64,000 nucleotides of DNA from Pseudomonas putida. GTDB taxonomy: Bacteria; Pseudomonadota; Gammaproteobacteria; Pseudomonadales; Pseudomonadaceae. The position numbers and the translations under genes are program-made. This document shows positions 56,376 to 64,000 of the stretch, piece by piece. Location: the NCBI RefSeq assembly GCF_028682635.1, contig NZ_JANHLK010000001.1:434001-498000 (forward strand). The letters run 5' to 3'. Numbering within the stretch: the first letter of the stretch is position 1; each line of letters starts with the position of its first letter. Under the pieces are notes generated by a model. It ran no database searches, was not told where the DNA came from, and saw nothing but the letters and a program-made list of their open reading frames with translations.

Positions 56376-57220
56376 CAGGCAAGGCTCCGTGGATGGGTCG
56401 AAAACAGCGTCAGCAGGCGATCCGGGGTCAGCGCCTGTTGCGGCGTGGCGTCGAACAGCACCCGGCGGTTGAGCCCGGTGACGTGATCGGCCAGGCGCCC
56501 GACCGCTTCCAGGTCGTGCTCGATCCACAGCACGGTGATGCCCGCCGCCCGCCAGTCGCCCAGCAAACGTTCGAATACGCGGATGCCGGCTTCATCGAGG
56601 GCTGACATCGGTTCGTCCAGCACCAACAGCTGCGGCGCTGGAATCAACCCTTGCGCCAACAACACCCGCTGACGTTCGCCGCCCGACAGCGCACCCATGC
56701 GCCGCTTGCGCTTGTCCTGCATGCCGACCCGCTCCAGCGCCTCACCAATCGCCATTGCGTAATGCTTGCTCAAACCGAGGAACGCCGGACGCCGCTGGCA
56801 CATCGCGGCCATGAAATCGTCCACGGTCATCGGCAGGCCACGATCGAATTCCAGCGCCTGGGGCACGTAGCCGATCGTCCCCGGCTCGCCCGGCCATTGC
56901 AGGCTCAAACGGCCCTGGTGCGGCATCTGCCCGAGCAGGGTCTTGATCAGCGAACTCTTGCCGCCACCGTTGGGGCCGACCAGCGCATGCACGCTGCCGG
57001 GGCGGACCTGAAAGGTGACTTTGTCGAGGATCGTCGTGCGCCCGAGGGTCAGGCTGACGTCGGCGAAATCCAGGGTCGGCCCCGAAACCTGTGGGAGCGA
57101 GCCTGCTCGCGATTGCGCTGTGTCATTCAATGAAGATGTCGCCAGACTGGACGCCTTCGCGAGCAGGCTCGCTCCCACAGGGGATTGCGCATCGGCCAGG
57201 AGGGTTTCTTTCGATGTCAT
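56375..57220 (-). CDS. fpvD: ABC transporter ATPase FpvD, with an in-frame REP insertion near its N-terminus
   Basis: A 281-residue ATPase. Walker A is GPNGGGKSSLIKT, the signature is LSGGERQRVLLAQGL, and Walker B is LLVLDEPMSALDE. It couples ATP use to the FpvE permease. The N-terminal 35 or so residues (SPVGASLLAKASSL onward) are translated from a REP pair at 57088-57181, so they are not part of the normal fold. The ATPase core begins at about residue 48 with LDFADVSLTLG. The start overlaps the fpvC stop by four bases (ATGA). Confidence 0.88.
   Translation of the reverse strand: MTSKETLLADAQSPVGASLLAKASSLATSSLNDTAQSRAGSLPQVSGPTLDFADVSLTLGRTTILDKVTFQVRPGSVHALVGPNGGGKSSLIKTLLGQMPHQGRLSLQWPGEPGTIGYVPQALEFDRGLPMTVDDFMAAMCQRRPAFLGLSKHYAMAIGEALERVGMQDKRKRRMGALSGGERQRVLLAQGLIPAPQLLVLDEPMSALDEAGIRVFERLLGDWRAAGITVLWIEHDLEAVGRLADHVTGLNRRVLFDATPQQALTPDRLLTLFSTHPRSLA
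57088..57181. repeat. REP pair inside the fpvD coding sequence
   Basis: Arms 57088-57112 (CCTGTGGGAGCGAGCCTGCT on the left) and 57157-57181 are perfect 25-bp complements with a 44-base loop. The 94 bp lie within the fpvD frame without stops. Confidence 0.88.
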
Positions 57221-58143
57221 GCCCCGGACTCCTGAATCGCCCTCACCACGGTGTTGAGGTTGCCGGTCATTTCCTTTTCATACTTGTCGGCGGTGTATTC
57301 GCCGTAGGAAATGTGCGACAGCGGGTACAGCTTCACCCCGGATTCGCGCTGGATGGTGTCGACGTAGGTGGAAGGGAAGTCCATCTCCGAGAAGATCACC
57401 TTCACGTCCAGCTCACGCAGCTGGTCGATGGTCTTTTTCAGCTGGCTCGGGCTCGGTTCGATGCCGTGTGCCGGCTCGACCACCGCCGTCACCTCCAGGC
57501 CGAATTCGCGTAGCAGGTAATCGTAGGCGGCGTGAACCGTGGCCACGCGCAATTCGGCGTTCGGCGCCTCGGTCAACTTGGCCAGGGCGTCGGCGCGCAT
57601 CTTGCGCAGGCGCTTGCCGTAGGCTCGGGCGTTCTCGGTGTAGGTCTTGGCATTGGCCGGGTCGAGTTTTCCCAGTTCCCGGGCAATATTGTTGACCTGG
57701 GCAATCGAGGCGCTGATCGACAGGAAGGTGTGCGGGTTGACCACCTTGCCGGCGCCGCGTGCGGCAACGCCGGTAGCGGCCAGCAGCGGCACGTTTTCGT
57801 TGGCCTCGATCACCGGCACGTTCGGCGTTTCACTGGCAGCGATCATGCGGTCGGCGAAATCGTCATGGCCGACGCCATTGAGCACGATCACGTCGAGCCC
57901 GCTGATGCGCTTGATGTCCTCGGCCCGTGGTTCGTAGGCGTGGGGGTTGAAGCCGGCGGGAATCAGCGGCACCACTTCGGCCTTGTCGCCGACGATGTTG
58001 GCCACGTAGCTGTAATAAGGGTGCAGGGTGATGCCGATGCGCAGGCGCTTGGCCTGGTCGGCGCTGGCCAGGGGTGTCAGCAGGCAGGCCAGCAGGCCGA
58101 CCAGTGACAGGCGCAGGAAAGAACGTAGCGATGAAGTAGGCAT
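57217..58143 (-). CDS. fpvC: periplasmic metal-binding protein FpvC
   Basis: A 308-residue periplasmic binding protein with signal peptide (LVGLLACLLTPLASA). ITLHPYYSYVANIVGDKAEV, IPAGFNPHAYEPRAEDI and VVNPHTFLSISASIAQVNNI are cluster A-I motifs carrying the metal-ligand histidines. VATVHAAYDYLLREFGLEV and ISYGEYTADKYEKEM follow. It is equivalent to PA2407 FpvC, which binds ferrous iron and feeds it to FpvDE. Its stop overlaps the fpvD start. Confidence 0.88.
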   Translation of the reverse strand: MPTSSLRSFLRLSLVGLLACLLTPLASADQAKRLRIGITLHPYYSYVANIVGDKAEVVPLIPAGFNPHAYEPRAEDIKRISGLDVIVLNGVGHDDFADRMIAASETPNVPVIEANENVPLLAATGVAARGAGKVVNPHTFLSISASIAQVNNIARELGKLDPANAKTYTENARAYGKRLRKMRADALAKLTEAPNAELRVATVHAAYDYLLREFGLEVTAVVEPAHGIEPSPSQLKKTIDQLRELDVKVIFSEMDFPSTYVDTIQRESGVKLYPLSHISYGEYTADKYEKEMTGNLNTVVRAIQESGA

Positions 58144-58178
58144 GGGAAAGCGGTCTTCTCTCGGAGGAAGGCGAGGGT

Positions 58179-58751
58179 TCAGTGTCGGTGCTGGCGGGTC
58201 ACGCCGGCATCGAATTGCGCGACGATCTGCTGCCAGCCGGCGCCTTCGAGCGTGGCATCGCTGAGGTCGGCGGGGGCCTTGAGGTCGGTGGCGCGGTTGA
58301 GCCAGATGTCCGGCGCGTCGTCGTCAGCGCTCAGGCGCATCAGGAACGAGCCGGCCACTGTGGTGCTCTGGCTCTGTCCGAAGTACGCCCTGGCGTCGAG
58401 CAACTGCCAGGCATGACCACCGCGGCTGACCGAACTGGCGTCTTGGGCAAAGGGGGCAAAGCCTTCATCGGCGAGGGTTTCAGGTGTCGGCAGGGTCTGT
58501 TGTTCCTGGCGCAGTAAGTGAATCTCGTCGAGGGTCACGCGCAGATCGGCATAGATGCCTTGTTCGGAGGCGCTCAGGTCGCGGCGGGCATCCAGTTGAT
58601 GACTGTTGACGCTGCTCACCTGCTGCGACTCACCACGCCAGGCGACCACGGAACCTGCCACCGCCAGGATCATCAGGCACAACAGCAATACGTAGAGGGT
58701 TTCGTGGCCGGCACCGGCCGGGCGGACGACTTGGGTGATTGGCGTACTCAT
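58179..58751 (-). CDS. fpvK: FpvK-like membrane-anchored protein
   Basis: A 190-residue protein with a single membrane helix (TLYVLLLCLMILAVAGSVVA, about residues 16-36) followed by a periplasmic domain. DVRLTLD-type helices and LMRLSADDDAPDIWLNRA are typical of the DUF6162 family. In P. aeruginosa FpvK belongs to the inner-membrane complex that reduces ferripyoverdine and releases iron. The ATG at 58751 overlaps the fpvJ stop (58748) by four bases; longer frames are shadows. Confidence 0.78.
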   Translation of the reverse strand: MSTPITQVVRPAGAGHETLYVLLLCLMILAVAGSVVAWRGESQQVSSVNSHQLDARRDLSASEQGIYADLRVTLDEIHLLRQEQQTLPTPETLADEGFAPFAQDASSVSRGGHAWQLLDARAYFGQSQSTTVAGSFLMRLSADDDAPDIWLNRATDLKAPADLSDATLEGAGWQQIVAQFDAGVTRQHRH

Positions 58752-59077
58752 GGGCTTTCGATGTCCGCCTGGTCGATTTCGACCACATGGCCCGGGCCCG
58801 CGTCGAACAGCACATAGAACTCGGCCCCGGGTTTCTTGAAGGTCAGGGTCGAGTCGGCCCCGAGCTTGCCTGGCACCAGAATGGTTTCGTCGTAGCCGAT
58901 CACGTCCAGGGTCACGCCCGGTGCGCCACTGCCGTCGGAAAAACCGCCGGTGCACTTGATCTGCTCGGCATCGATGGCCTTGCATTCGCACATCGGGTTG
59001 TGGGCCAGGGCGCTTGCGCTGAAGCCGGCGCAGAGCACCAGCAGCGCGGCGCGCAAAGGACGAAGAGGGTTGATCAT
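58748..59077 (-). CDS. fpvJ: FpvJ-like periplasmic protein
   Basis: A 109-residue protein with a signal peptide (ALLVLCAGFSASALA). The mature part has a cysteine/histidine cluster, HNPMCECKAIDAEQIKC, followed by a beta-rich region. It is part of the fpv operon as in P. aeruginosa, where FpvJ acts with FpvG/FpvH/FpvK in iron release. The ATG at 59077 has an AAGGAGG site; longer frames are shadows of fpvH. Confidence 0.8.
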   Translation of the reverse strand: MINPLRPLRAALLVLCAGFSASALAHNPMCECKAIDAEQIKCTGGFSDGSGAPGVTLDVIGYDETILVPGKLGADSTLTFKKPGAEFYVLFDAGPGHVVEIDQADIESP

Positions 59078-59616
59078 GGTTTGCCTCCTTGGGTGGACAG
59101 CCAGGCGAGGGTGGCGGGGGAAGCCTGGCTCAGAGGAATGGATGCCTGGTGCATGGAGCCGTCCCAGCCTTCCATGGTGATCCACAGTTCGGCGTCGGCT
59201 TTGGTTTTTTCCGGGATCGGCAGCATGGCGCCCATGCGGTACGGGGTGCCGAAGAAAATCACCCCGGCGGCGCGCAGGCTGCGTGGCTTGCCGATGCGCA
59301 GGTATGTCGCCTTGACCTGCTCGCGGCAGCTGTCGCACAGCGCGGCATTGAAGCTTTTCATGTGGCCGGCCGGGCCATCGGGCCGTGGTGCTTCGTTGCG
59401 CAGTTCGGCCAGGCGCAGGCTCCAGGGTCCGACCTGGACTTCGCCAATTTCCCGCTCGCCCAGACCCGTGTCACCGCGAAACAGCGCAGCATCGGCGAAG
59501 TATTTGGGCATGAAGCCCAGCGGCACCAGCAACAGCAGGACGTTGATGTGGAAACGCCATTTGTGCCAGAGGCGGCTCAGGGTCGAACGGGGTGCTTGAG
59601 TGGCGACCTGGCTCAT
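59074..59616 (-). CDS. fpvH: FpvH-like protein
   Basis: A 180-residue protein with an N-terminal membrane helix (FHINVLLLLVPLGFMPKYFA). The periplasmic domain contains CDSCREQVKATYL, a CxxC pair that may bind metal or carry electrons, and IFFGTPYRMGAMLPIPEK. In P. aeruginosa, FpvH belongs to the complex that reduces ferripyoverdine. The start at 59616 overlaps the fpvG stop by four bases. Confidence 0.78.
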   Translation of the reverse strand: MSQVATQAPRSTLSRLWHKWRFHINVLLLLVPLGFMPKYFADAALFRGDTGLGEREIGEVQVGPWSLRLAELRNEAPRPDGPAGHMKSFNAALCDSCREQVKATYLRIGKPRSLRAAGVIFFGTPYRMGAMLPIPEKTKADAELWITMEGWDGSMHQASIPLSQASPATLAWLSTQGGKP

Positions 59617-60812
59617 GGGCTGACCTCCGTGGTTTCACGGCTGTTGGCCGTAGCAGGCTCGTTGCGCGGGCGTTTGTTGCTGCGCTTGAGGGCGTTGGCC
59701 GTGGCCAGGGCGGTGCGTTTGGTCCAGATCAGCAGGCCGCTGAGCACCATCATGCTCAACAGCAGGCCGAAGAAGCACCAGATCAGCTTGATCCAGATAC
59801 CACCGAAATCACCGGTGTGCAGCGGACGCATGGATTCGGTGACGAACTCCAGGCCTGAGCGGTCCGACAGCAGGCGCGTGGCGGCGACTTCGCCGGTGTA
59901 GGGGTTGATGTCAGCGGTCTGGAACATCAGCGGGTACCAACTGCGCCCACCCACCGACAGGTAGCTGTAGGCATTGGCCGGCATGCTGACGAAACTCTCG
60001 TCGAGCCCCGGGATACGTGCCTTGGCCTCGCGGATCGCCGCTTCCAGGCTGATCATCGGCGTGGGCGACCCATCGGCGGTGAGCGGCACGCTTTCCCGCG
60101 GGACCACGGCAGCCACCGGCGCGGTGGAGATGGAAATCTGGTTGTCGAACATGAACGCCTCGATCAGGAACCAGGTGCTGGTGACGGAAATCACCGCGAT
60201 GAACCAGATCGACCAGATGCCGCTGAGACGGTGGAAATCCCCCCAGAAAATCCGCGCGCCATGGCGAATGCGCAGGGTCGGACGCAAAAAACCCTTCCAG
60301 AACCGCTTGTACACCACCAGCCCGGTCACCAGGGACGCCAGCATCGGCAGGCTGAGAAACGACACCAGGTACCAGCCCCAGCTGTAGCCGTTGGTGAACG
60401 GCACCAGCCACCAGCCATGCAGGGCACGGGTGAAGGCCTGGAAGTTGAACTGCGGCGCGGGGCCCTGGATGGCACCGGTGTAGGGGTTGACGTACACCGT
60501 CAGCGCCCGCCCGTCGGGGTAGGTGACGCCGACGTCCAGGGCGAAGTGCGATTCGTCGGGGCGGCTGATGCTGTCGACGATGATGTCGGGCTCGGCCTGC
60601 CTGATCGCGGCGACGATCTGGTCGTAATTGAGCCGCGGCGCATCGTCCGCAGGGGCGCTAGCGCGCATTTGCGGGTTGGCCAGCCAGACGATCTCCTGGC
60701 TGACCACCGCGAGAGTGCCGGTCACGCAGACGATCAGGACGAAAAACCAGATCGGCAGCGCCAGCCAGCTATGGACCAGGAACCAGAGTTTGGAGCGGGA
60801 TTTCTTCGACAT
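59613..60812 (-). CDS. fpvG: ferripyoverdine reductase FpvG (PepSY_TM family)
   Basis: A 399-residue inner-membrane protein. An N-terminal helix (LWFLVHSWLALPIWFFVLIV) carries a histidine that may bind haem, and FQAFTRALHGWWLVPF and DFHRLSGIWSIWFIAVISVT are the further PepSY_TM helices with histidines. FpvG reduces Fe(III) in ferripyoverdine so that the iron is released in the periplasm. The first gene of the fpv operon. A weak PvdS-type box lies 90 bases upstream. Confidence 0.88.
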   Translation of the reverse strand: MSKKSRSKLWFLVHSWLALPIWFFVLIVCVTGTLAVVSQEIVWLANPQMRASAPADDAPRLNYDQIVAAIRQAEPDIIVDSISRPDESHFALDVGVTYPDGRALTVYVNPYTGAIQGPAPQFNFQAFTRALHGWWLVPFTNGYSWGWYLVSFLSLPMLASLVTGLVVYKRFWKGFLRPTLRIRHGARIFWGDFHRLSGIWSIWFIAVISVTSTWFLIEAFMFDNQISISTAPVAAVVPRESVPLTADGSPTPMISLEAAIREAKARIPGLDESFVSMPANAYSYLSVGGRSWYPLMFQTADINPYTGEVAATRLLSDRSGLEFVTESMRPLHTGDFGGIWIKLIWCFFGLLLSMMVLSGLLIWTKRTALATANALKRSNKRPRNEPATANSRETTEVSP

Positions 60813-60900
60813 GATCAGGGCGTCTTATATCGATGAAAGGCCTCTGCTACGGGCTTCGCAGCGATGAGGTCAATGGAAGGTCCCGTCGTGGCTTTTGCCT

Positions 60901-60924
60901 ACGCGACAGGACTGCATCTATATA
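60901..60924 (-). promoter_or_regulatory. weak PvdS-type iron-starvation box upstream of fpvG
   Basis: On the minus strand TATAT (60924-60920), 16 bases, CGT (60903-60901). The first element differs from TAAAT by one base. It lies about 90 bases before the fpvG start. It could occur by chance, but its spacing is exactly right. Confidence 0.5.
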
Positions 60925-61009
60925 GGACGGATGAGCACCCTAAATCAGGAAGGGAGATATGAAAGAAAATGTTTCGTGTTTCGCCAGGCCATCGTCGCCA
61001 GGGGCAAGC

Positions 61010-61065
61010 CCACTCCCACCGGTTCACAGAAGATCCCCTGTGGGAGCGAGCTTGCTCGCGAAGAG
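61010..61065. repeat. partial REP element
   Basis: CCTGTGGGAGCGAGCTTGCT at about 61035-61054, with its neighbours, is one REP arm; a degraded partner (CAAGCCCACTCCCACC) lies to the left. Nothing else is seen between fpvG and the VOC gene except the promoter region. Confidence 0.65.
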
Positions 61066-61087
61066 GGCCGCTCAGGCACCGCATATT

Positions 61088-61546
61088 TCATCCTTGCTGG
61101 AACATCTCCTTCGCCCGCTGCTCGATCTGCTCCTGGGTCAGGTCCTCTTTACGCGTGGCCAGGAACCACATATGCCCATAGGGATCCTTCAAGGTCCCGG
61201 AGCGGTCACCGTAAAACTGATCCTTGACCTCGGAAACCACGGTGCCGCCAGCGTCGATCGCCTGTTTGTAGGACTTGTCCACATCGGTCACGTACAGGTG
61301 CAGGCCCACCGACGGCGAGTTGTCGGGATTGCTCAGCGGCCCTTGATCGCACGGAGTGCCGAGCATGATCGGGCAATCGCCAATGCGCAGTTCGGCGTGG
61401 CCGATGCCGCCGTCGGGCATGGACAGGCGCATGACCTCGATGGCGCCGAAGGCCTTTTTGTAGAAATCGATGGCTTCGGCTGCTTTTTGAATGCCCAGGT
61501 ATGGGGTGATGCTGTGATAACCCTCTGGAATCGGTTTAACGCTCAT
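61088..61546 (-). CDS. VOC-family protein, PhnB-like
   Basis: A 152-residue protein of the vicinal oxygen chelate (glyoxalase/bleomycin-resistance) fold. ITPYLGIQKAAEAIDFYKKA and FGAIEVMRLSMPDGGIGHAE are the first repeat; FYGDRSGTLKDPYGHMWFLA is the second, with metal-ligand-like residues. Often called PhnB or 3-demethylubiquinone-like, but the substrate is unknown. GGGAGA precedes the ATG; a longer frame to 61663 is not supported. Confidence 0.85.
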   Translation of the reverse strand: MSVKPIPEGYHSITPYLGIQKAAEAIDFYKKAFGAIEVMRLSMPDGGIGHAELRIGDCPIMLGTPCDQGPLSNPDNSPSVGLHLYVTDVDKSYKQAIDAGGTVVSEVKDQFYGDRSGTLKDPYGHMWFLATRKEDLTQEQIEQRAKEMFQQG

Positions 61547-61690
61547 GATGGGTTCTCCCTTTTTCTTGTTGTGGATTGAAGATCGCTCTCCAGCCGAACA
61601 ATTGTAGGAGCTGCAGGAGGCTGCGATCCTTTGATTTTGATCTTCGGAATGTTTCAAGTTCACAAAAAGATGCTCGCGATGGCCGCGCCG

Positions 61691-62158
61691 CTATTTCGGC
61701 TCAACCCCCGATTCCAGCAACTGCGCCCCTGGCCCACGCTCCCCCAGCACATCGCCAAAATTACGCAACGGACACGCCTCCATCGACAAACACCCGCAAC
61801 CAATGCAGCCATTCAACTTGTCCCGCAACAAGGTCAACTGATTGATCCGCTCATCCAGCTCCCGGCTCCACTGCGCCGACATCACCTGCCAGTCCGCCGC
61901 CGTCGGTGCGCGATTGTCCGGCAGGGTCTTGAGCGCCTCGCCGATCTCCGCCAACGGAATGCCCAGGCGCTGGGCCACCTTGATCAACGCCACCCGCCGC
62001 AACACCTCCCGTGGATAACGGCGCTGGTTGCCCTGGTTGCGGTTGCTCTTGATCAATCCCTTGGTTTCATAAAAGTGCAGCGCCGTGACCGCGACGCCGC
62101 TGCGGGCCGCCAGTTGGCCGACGCTGAGCTCCTTATGGGAGTTTTGCGAGGTAATCAT
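61691..62158 (-). CDS. soxR: redox-sensitive transcriptional activator SoxR
   Basis: A 155-residue MerR-family regulator. [20 protein letters not shown] is the helix-turn-helix, followed by [14 protein letters not shown]. The [2Fe-2S] cysteines are in [12 protein letters not shown] near the C-terminus. In Pseudomonas, SoxR responds to redox-cycling drugs and activates a few efflux and monooxygenase genes. It is divergent from a small monooxygenase-like gene, and a dyad between them fits its operator. Confidence 0.94.
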   Translation of the reverse strand: MITSQNSHKELSVGQLAARSGVAVTALHFYETKGLIKSNRNQGNQRRYPREVLRRVALIKVAQRLGIPLAEIGEALKTLPDNRAPTAADWQVMSAQWSRELDERINQLTLLRDKLNGCIGCGCLSMEACPLRNFGDVLGERGPGAQLLESGVEPK

Positions 62159-62172
62159 TTAAAAAATGCCCC

Positions 62173-62195
62173 TTGACCTTGACTTAACTGGAGGT
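62173..62195 (+). promoter_or_regulatory. SoxR-box-like dyad in a promoter
   Basis: TTGACC at 62173-62178 fits a -35 element. It overlaps the 18-bp imperfect palindrome CCTTGACTTAACTGGAGG at 62177-62194, which is like SoxR operators. The target would be the gene at 62254 (rightward). Confidence 0.7.
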
Positions 62196-62253
62196 TTTAC
62201 CCTGCACGTCTTCGGATCGCAAGATTCGCTTTGCACCTGAGTGGGGACTATCC

Positions 62254-62619
62254 ATGAACGCGCCAGCCAAACATCGCAGCTTCACCCAACTGATCGAATT
62301 CGAAATCGAACCGCATCAACAATTGGCGCTGGTGTCGGCGCTGTCGCAGCAGACCGAGCGTCTGGCCCAGCACCACAGCGGCTTTCTGAGTGCCAGCATC
62401 CAGGCCAGCGAGGACGGTCGGCGGGTGCTCAATTACCTGCAATGGCAAACCCGTGAGGCGGGGGAGGCGGCGTTTCAGGCGTTTGAAAGCGGCGAACAGG
62501 ATTTCTGGCAGCTGATCCGCGCCCATCAGGCGAAGGCCGTGACCTTCGGCTCGTTCCAGGTGCTGCACAGCCTGGAACGCAGCCACGATCAGGCGCTGCA
62601 CTGCAATCTGCCGGGTTAG
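62254..62619 (+). CDS. antibiotic biosynthesis monooxygenase-like protein
   Basis: A 121-residue ABM-family dimeric alpha/beta barrel. FTQLIEFEIEPHQQLALVSA is followed by HSGFLSASIQASEDGRRVLN and YLQWQTREAGEAAFQAFESG, the usual order of the fold. Such proteins oxidise quinones or act as small detoxification enzymes. It has a GGGGA site and a SoxR-box-like promoter. P. aeruginosa SoxR activates a similar gene, so this pair is probably a redox-drug response. Confidence 0.82.
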   Translation: MNAPAKHRSFTQLIEFEIEPHQQLALVSALSQQTERLAQHHSGFLSASIQASEDGRRVLNYLQWQTREAGEAAFQAFESGEQDFWQLIRAHQAKAVTFGSFQVLHSLERSHDQALHCNLPG

Positions 62620-62720
62620 ATCGACAGTTGCTCGGCTAATTGCGCCAGCAGAGCCTGGGTCAGCACCAGGGTGCGCGAAGGGCGCCAGGTACCGCCGGAG
62701 AGGGCAATGACTTTCAATGG
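62616..62720 (-). pseudogene. 5' remnant of an NAD(P)H-dependent FMN reductase
   Basis: The minus-strand frame reads PLKVIALSGGTWRPSRTLVL, then TQALLAQLAEQLSI and stop. This is like the first 35 residues of MsuE/SsuE-type FMN reductases, including the flavin-phosphate loop. The remaining 150 residues are absent. There is a stop just upstream and no ATG in frame. Nothing else is evident between the monooxygenase and the lipoprotein. Confidence 0.65.
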
Positions 62721-62848
62721 ACGCTACATCATATGAAGCCTGCATTGGAAAATCCCGATAGCCACTATCGAGAGCGTTGATTTCTGCTCGGATAAAGGCG
62801 CGAGTAGCCTGTGTTCATTGCCCCGAACCTGATGCCAGGACGCCGAAA

Positions 62849-63118
62849 ATGAAACCTCTAATCGCCACTTTCTTGCTGCTCGCGGTCTCCGTACTCGCTG
62901 GATGTGCCAGCCATGTTTCCCCGGAATTGCGCCCCTACACCGCTGAAGAAACCCGGGAACTGGCGCTGGAGGCGCTGAATCGTCGCGGCTTGTCCTTCGA
63001 CGAATACCACGCGAAGAAAGCCGAACTGCTCGGCCAGCCACAGAAGACATTTGGCTTCGACAAACAGGGCGAGATGAACGCCGAGCGAGCTGTACAGCTG
63101 CACGGTCGCCCGAGCTGA
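62849..63118 (+). CDS. small lipoprotein
   Basis: An 89-residue lipoprotein. Signal MKPLIATFLLLAVSVLAGC gives lipidation at Cys19. The mature part is charged and helical (EETRELALEALNRRGLSFDE) with an EYHAKKAELLGQPQKTFGF stretch. The ATG at 62849 is preferred to the longer frame at 62777 because it begins the signal peptide. Function unknown; alone between converging remnants and lysE-like gene. Confidence 0.75.
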   Translation: MKPLIATFLLLAVSVLAGCASHVSPELRPYTAEETRELALEALNRRGLSFDEYHAKKAELLGQPQKTFGFDKQGEMNAERAVQLHGRPS

Positions 63119-63219
63119 GCCAAGACTGTACTGCTCGAACTTTCGCCTAACTGTCCATGGGTTTCCCCCAAGGTTCGCGATAGGGTCAATACCTGACTGA
63201 TCCCGATGGACTGCCACCC

Positions 63220-63834
63220 ATGACACTCTCGTTCGATCTGCTGCTGGGCTTTGCCCTGTTTGCCCTCGTCACCTCGATCACGCCCGGTCCGAACAACACC
63301 ATGTTGCTGGCCTCCGGGGTGAACTTCGGCTTTCAACGGACCATTCCCCACATGCTGGGCATCACCTGCGGATTCTTCGTGCTGGTCGTGGCAGTAGGGT
63401 TCGGGCTGGGCGCGGTGTTCCAGGCTTATCCCGTGCTGTACACGGTGCTGCGTTACGTCGGTGCGGCATACTTGCTGTACCTGGCGTGGAAAATCGCCCA
63501 TTCCGGCCCCGTCTCCGACAGCGCGAAAGGCGAGGCCAAGCCGATCAGCTACCTGGGCGCCGCCGCTTTCCAGTGGGTCAACCCAAAGGCCTGGATCATG
63601 GCGATCGGTGCCATCAGCACCTACACACCCATGCAGGGCTACTTCACCAACGTGATCGTGATTGCGGCGGTGTTCGCCCTGATCAACCTGCCGAGCGTCG
63701 GCGTCTGGGCCGCTTGCGGCACGCTGTTGCGCAACGTGCTCAAGGATCGGCGCTGGTTGCGCCTGTTCAACTGGGGCATGGCCGCGCTGCTGGTGGCGTC
63801 GCTGTATCCGATCTTGCTCGAAAGCTTTAGCTGA
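63220..63834 (+). CDS. LysE/RhtB-family amino-acid exporter
   Basis: A 204-residue, six-helix inner-membrane protein. TSITPGPNNTMLLASGVNFG is the family motif in helix 1, and YVGAAYLLYLAWKIAHSGPV is helix 3. FQWVNPKAWIMAIGAISTYT also fits. It exports amino acids or related small molecules; the substrate is not known. The 166 bases after its stop to the window end show no gene. Confidence 0.9.
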   Translation: MTLSFDLLLGFALFALVTSITPGPNNTMLLASGVNFGFQRTIPHMLGITCGFFVLVVAVGFGLGAVFQAYPVLYTVLRYVGAAYLLYLAWKIAHSGPVSDSAKGEAKPISYLGAAAFQWVNPKAWIMAIGAISTYTPMQGYFTNVIVIAAVFALINLPSVGVWAACGTLLRNVLKDRRWLRLFNWGMAALLVASLYPILLESFS

Positions 63835-64000
63835 CGCATTGCTTCAACCGCTTGCCCGATGCCTGTTAAGCTGGCTTTTCAGGAGCGTTCCGACGCATTT
63901 TTAAATGAAGTTGTTCTTCTTTAACGGCATCCGATCAGGTATTGGTAACCTTCTGAAAACCGCACGCAGCTCATGAGGCTGCGTCTTGCCGTTTGCAGTC

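Overview
The window is from a Pseudomonas chromosome of the P. fluorescens type. The supporting evidence is a complete PvdL-type pyoverdine synthetase next to PvdS, a dsb/DsbRS-like locus, the fpv ferripyoverdine-processing operon, and many Pseudomonas REP palindromes. The second half has high GC and compact operons. The first half is accessory DNA.

Region by region. (1) 1-6.9 kb: the late end of a siphovirus-type prophage, with a truncated NlpC/P60 tail protein, a J-like tail tip protein, a large tail fibre/spike, a GH19 endolysin and a small holin-like protein. (2) 7.4-13.7 kb: a visibly AT-richer six-gene cassette. It encodes a HAD phosphatase, a nucleotidyltransferase-kinase fusion, a second nucleotidyltransferase, an alpha/beta hydrolase with TPRs, a GT61 glycosyltransferase and a secreted beta-propeller-like protein. 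It looks like prophage cargo for surface-glycan modification. The secreted protein is colinear with the central domain of the prophage tail fibre. A tRNA T-arm-like sequence near 13.95 kb may be the attachment end. (3) 13.7-17.7 kb: island debris, with hypothetical genes, an internally deleted IS5-family element, an acetyltransferase gene, a MITE with the same terminal repeats, and a DNA-methylase remnant. (4) 17.8-27.4 kb: a catabolic operon (qor, TauD-like dioxygenase, beta-keto acid cleavage enzyme, MFS transporter, acetoacetyl-CoA synthetase), followed by a convergent AraC-type regulator that is divergent from an acyl-CoA ligase. The interval from 15.6 to 27.7 kb is bracketed by two diverged direct copies of a roughly 250 bp sequence. 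(5) 27.4-31.2 kb: small genes, including a GNAT acetyltransferase, a possible M15-fold protein, toxin-antitoxin remnants and small membrane or lipoproteins.

(6) 31.2-60.9 kb: iron and redox core. pvdS (with a strong Fur box) is divergent from pvdL. An alpha/beta hydrolase, dsbG-dsbE-dsbD and a divergent two-component system follow, then a GNAT gene, pvdH, an MbtH-like gene, a tandem REP array, and the fpvGHJKCDEF operon read leftward. PvdS-type iron-starvation boxes (TAAAT, 16 bases, CGT) are visible before pvdL (one mismatch), pvdH (perfect) and mbtH (perfect), with a weaker candidate before fpvG. PvdS would therefore link synthesis of the pyoverdine chromophore precursor (PvdL), its diaminobutyrate substrate (PvdH), the adenylation-domain partner (MbtH) and periplasmic iron release (Fpv). 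(7) 61-64 kb: a VOC-family protein, soxR with a divergent monooxygenase gene and a SoxR-box-like dyad between them, an FMN-reductase remnant, a lipoprotein and a LysE-family exporter.

All family names come from reading the translated sequence. No database search was possible.
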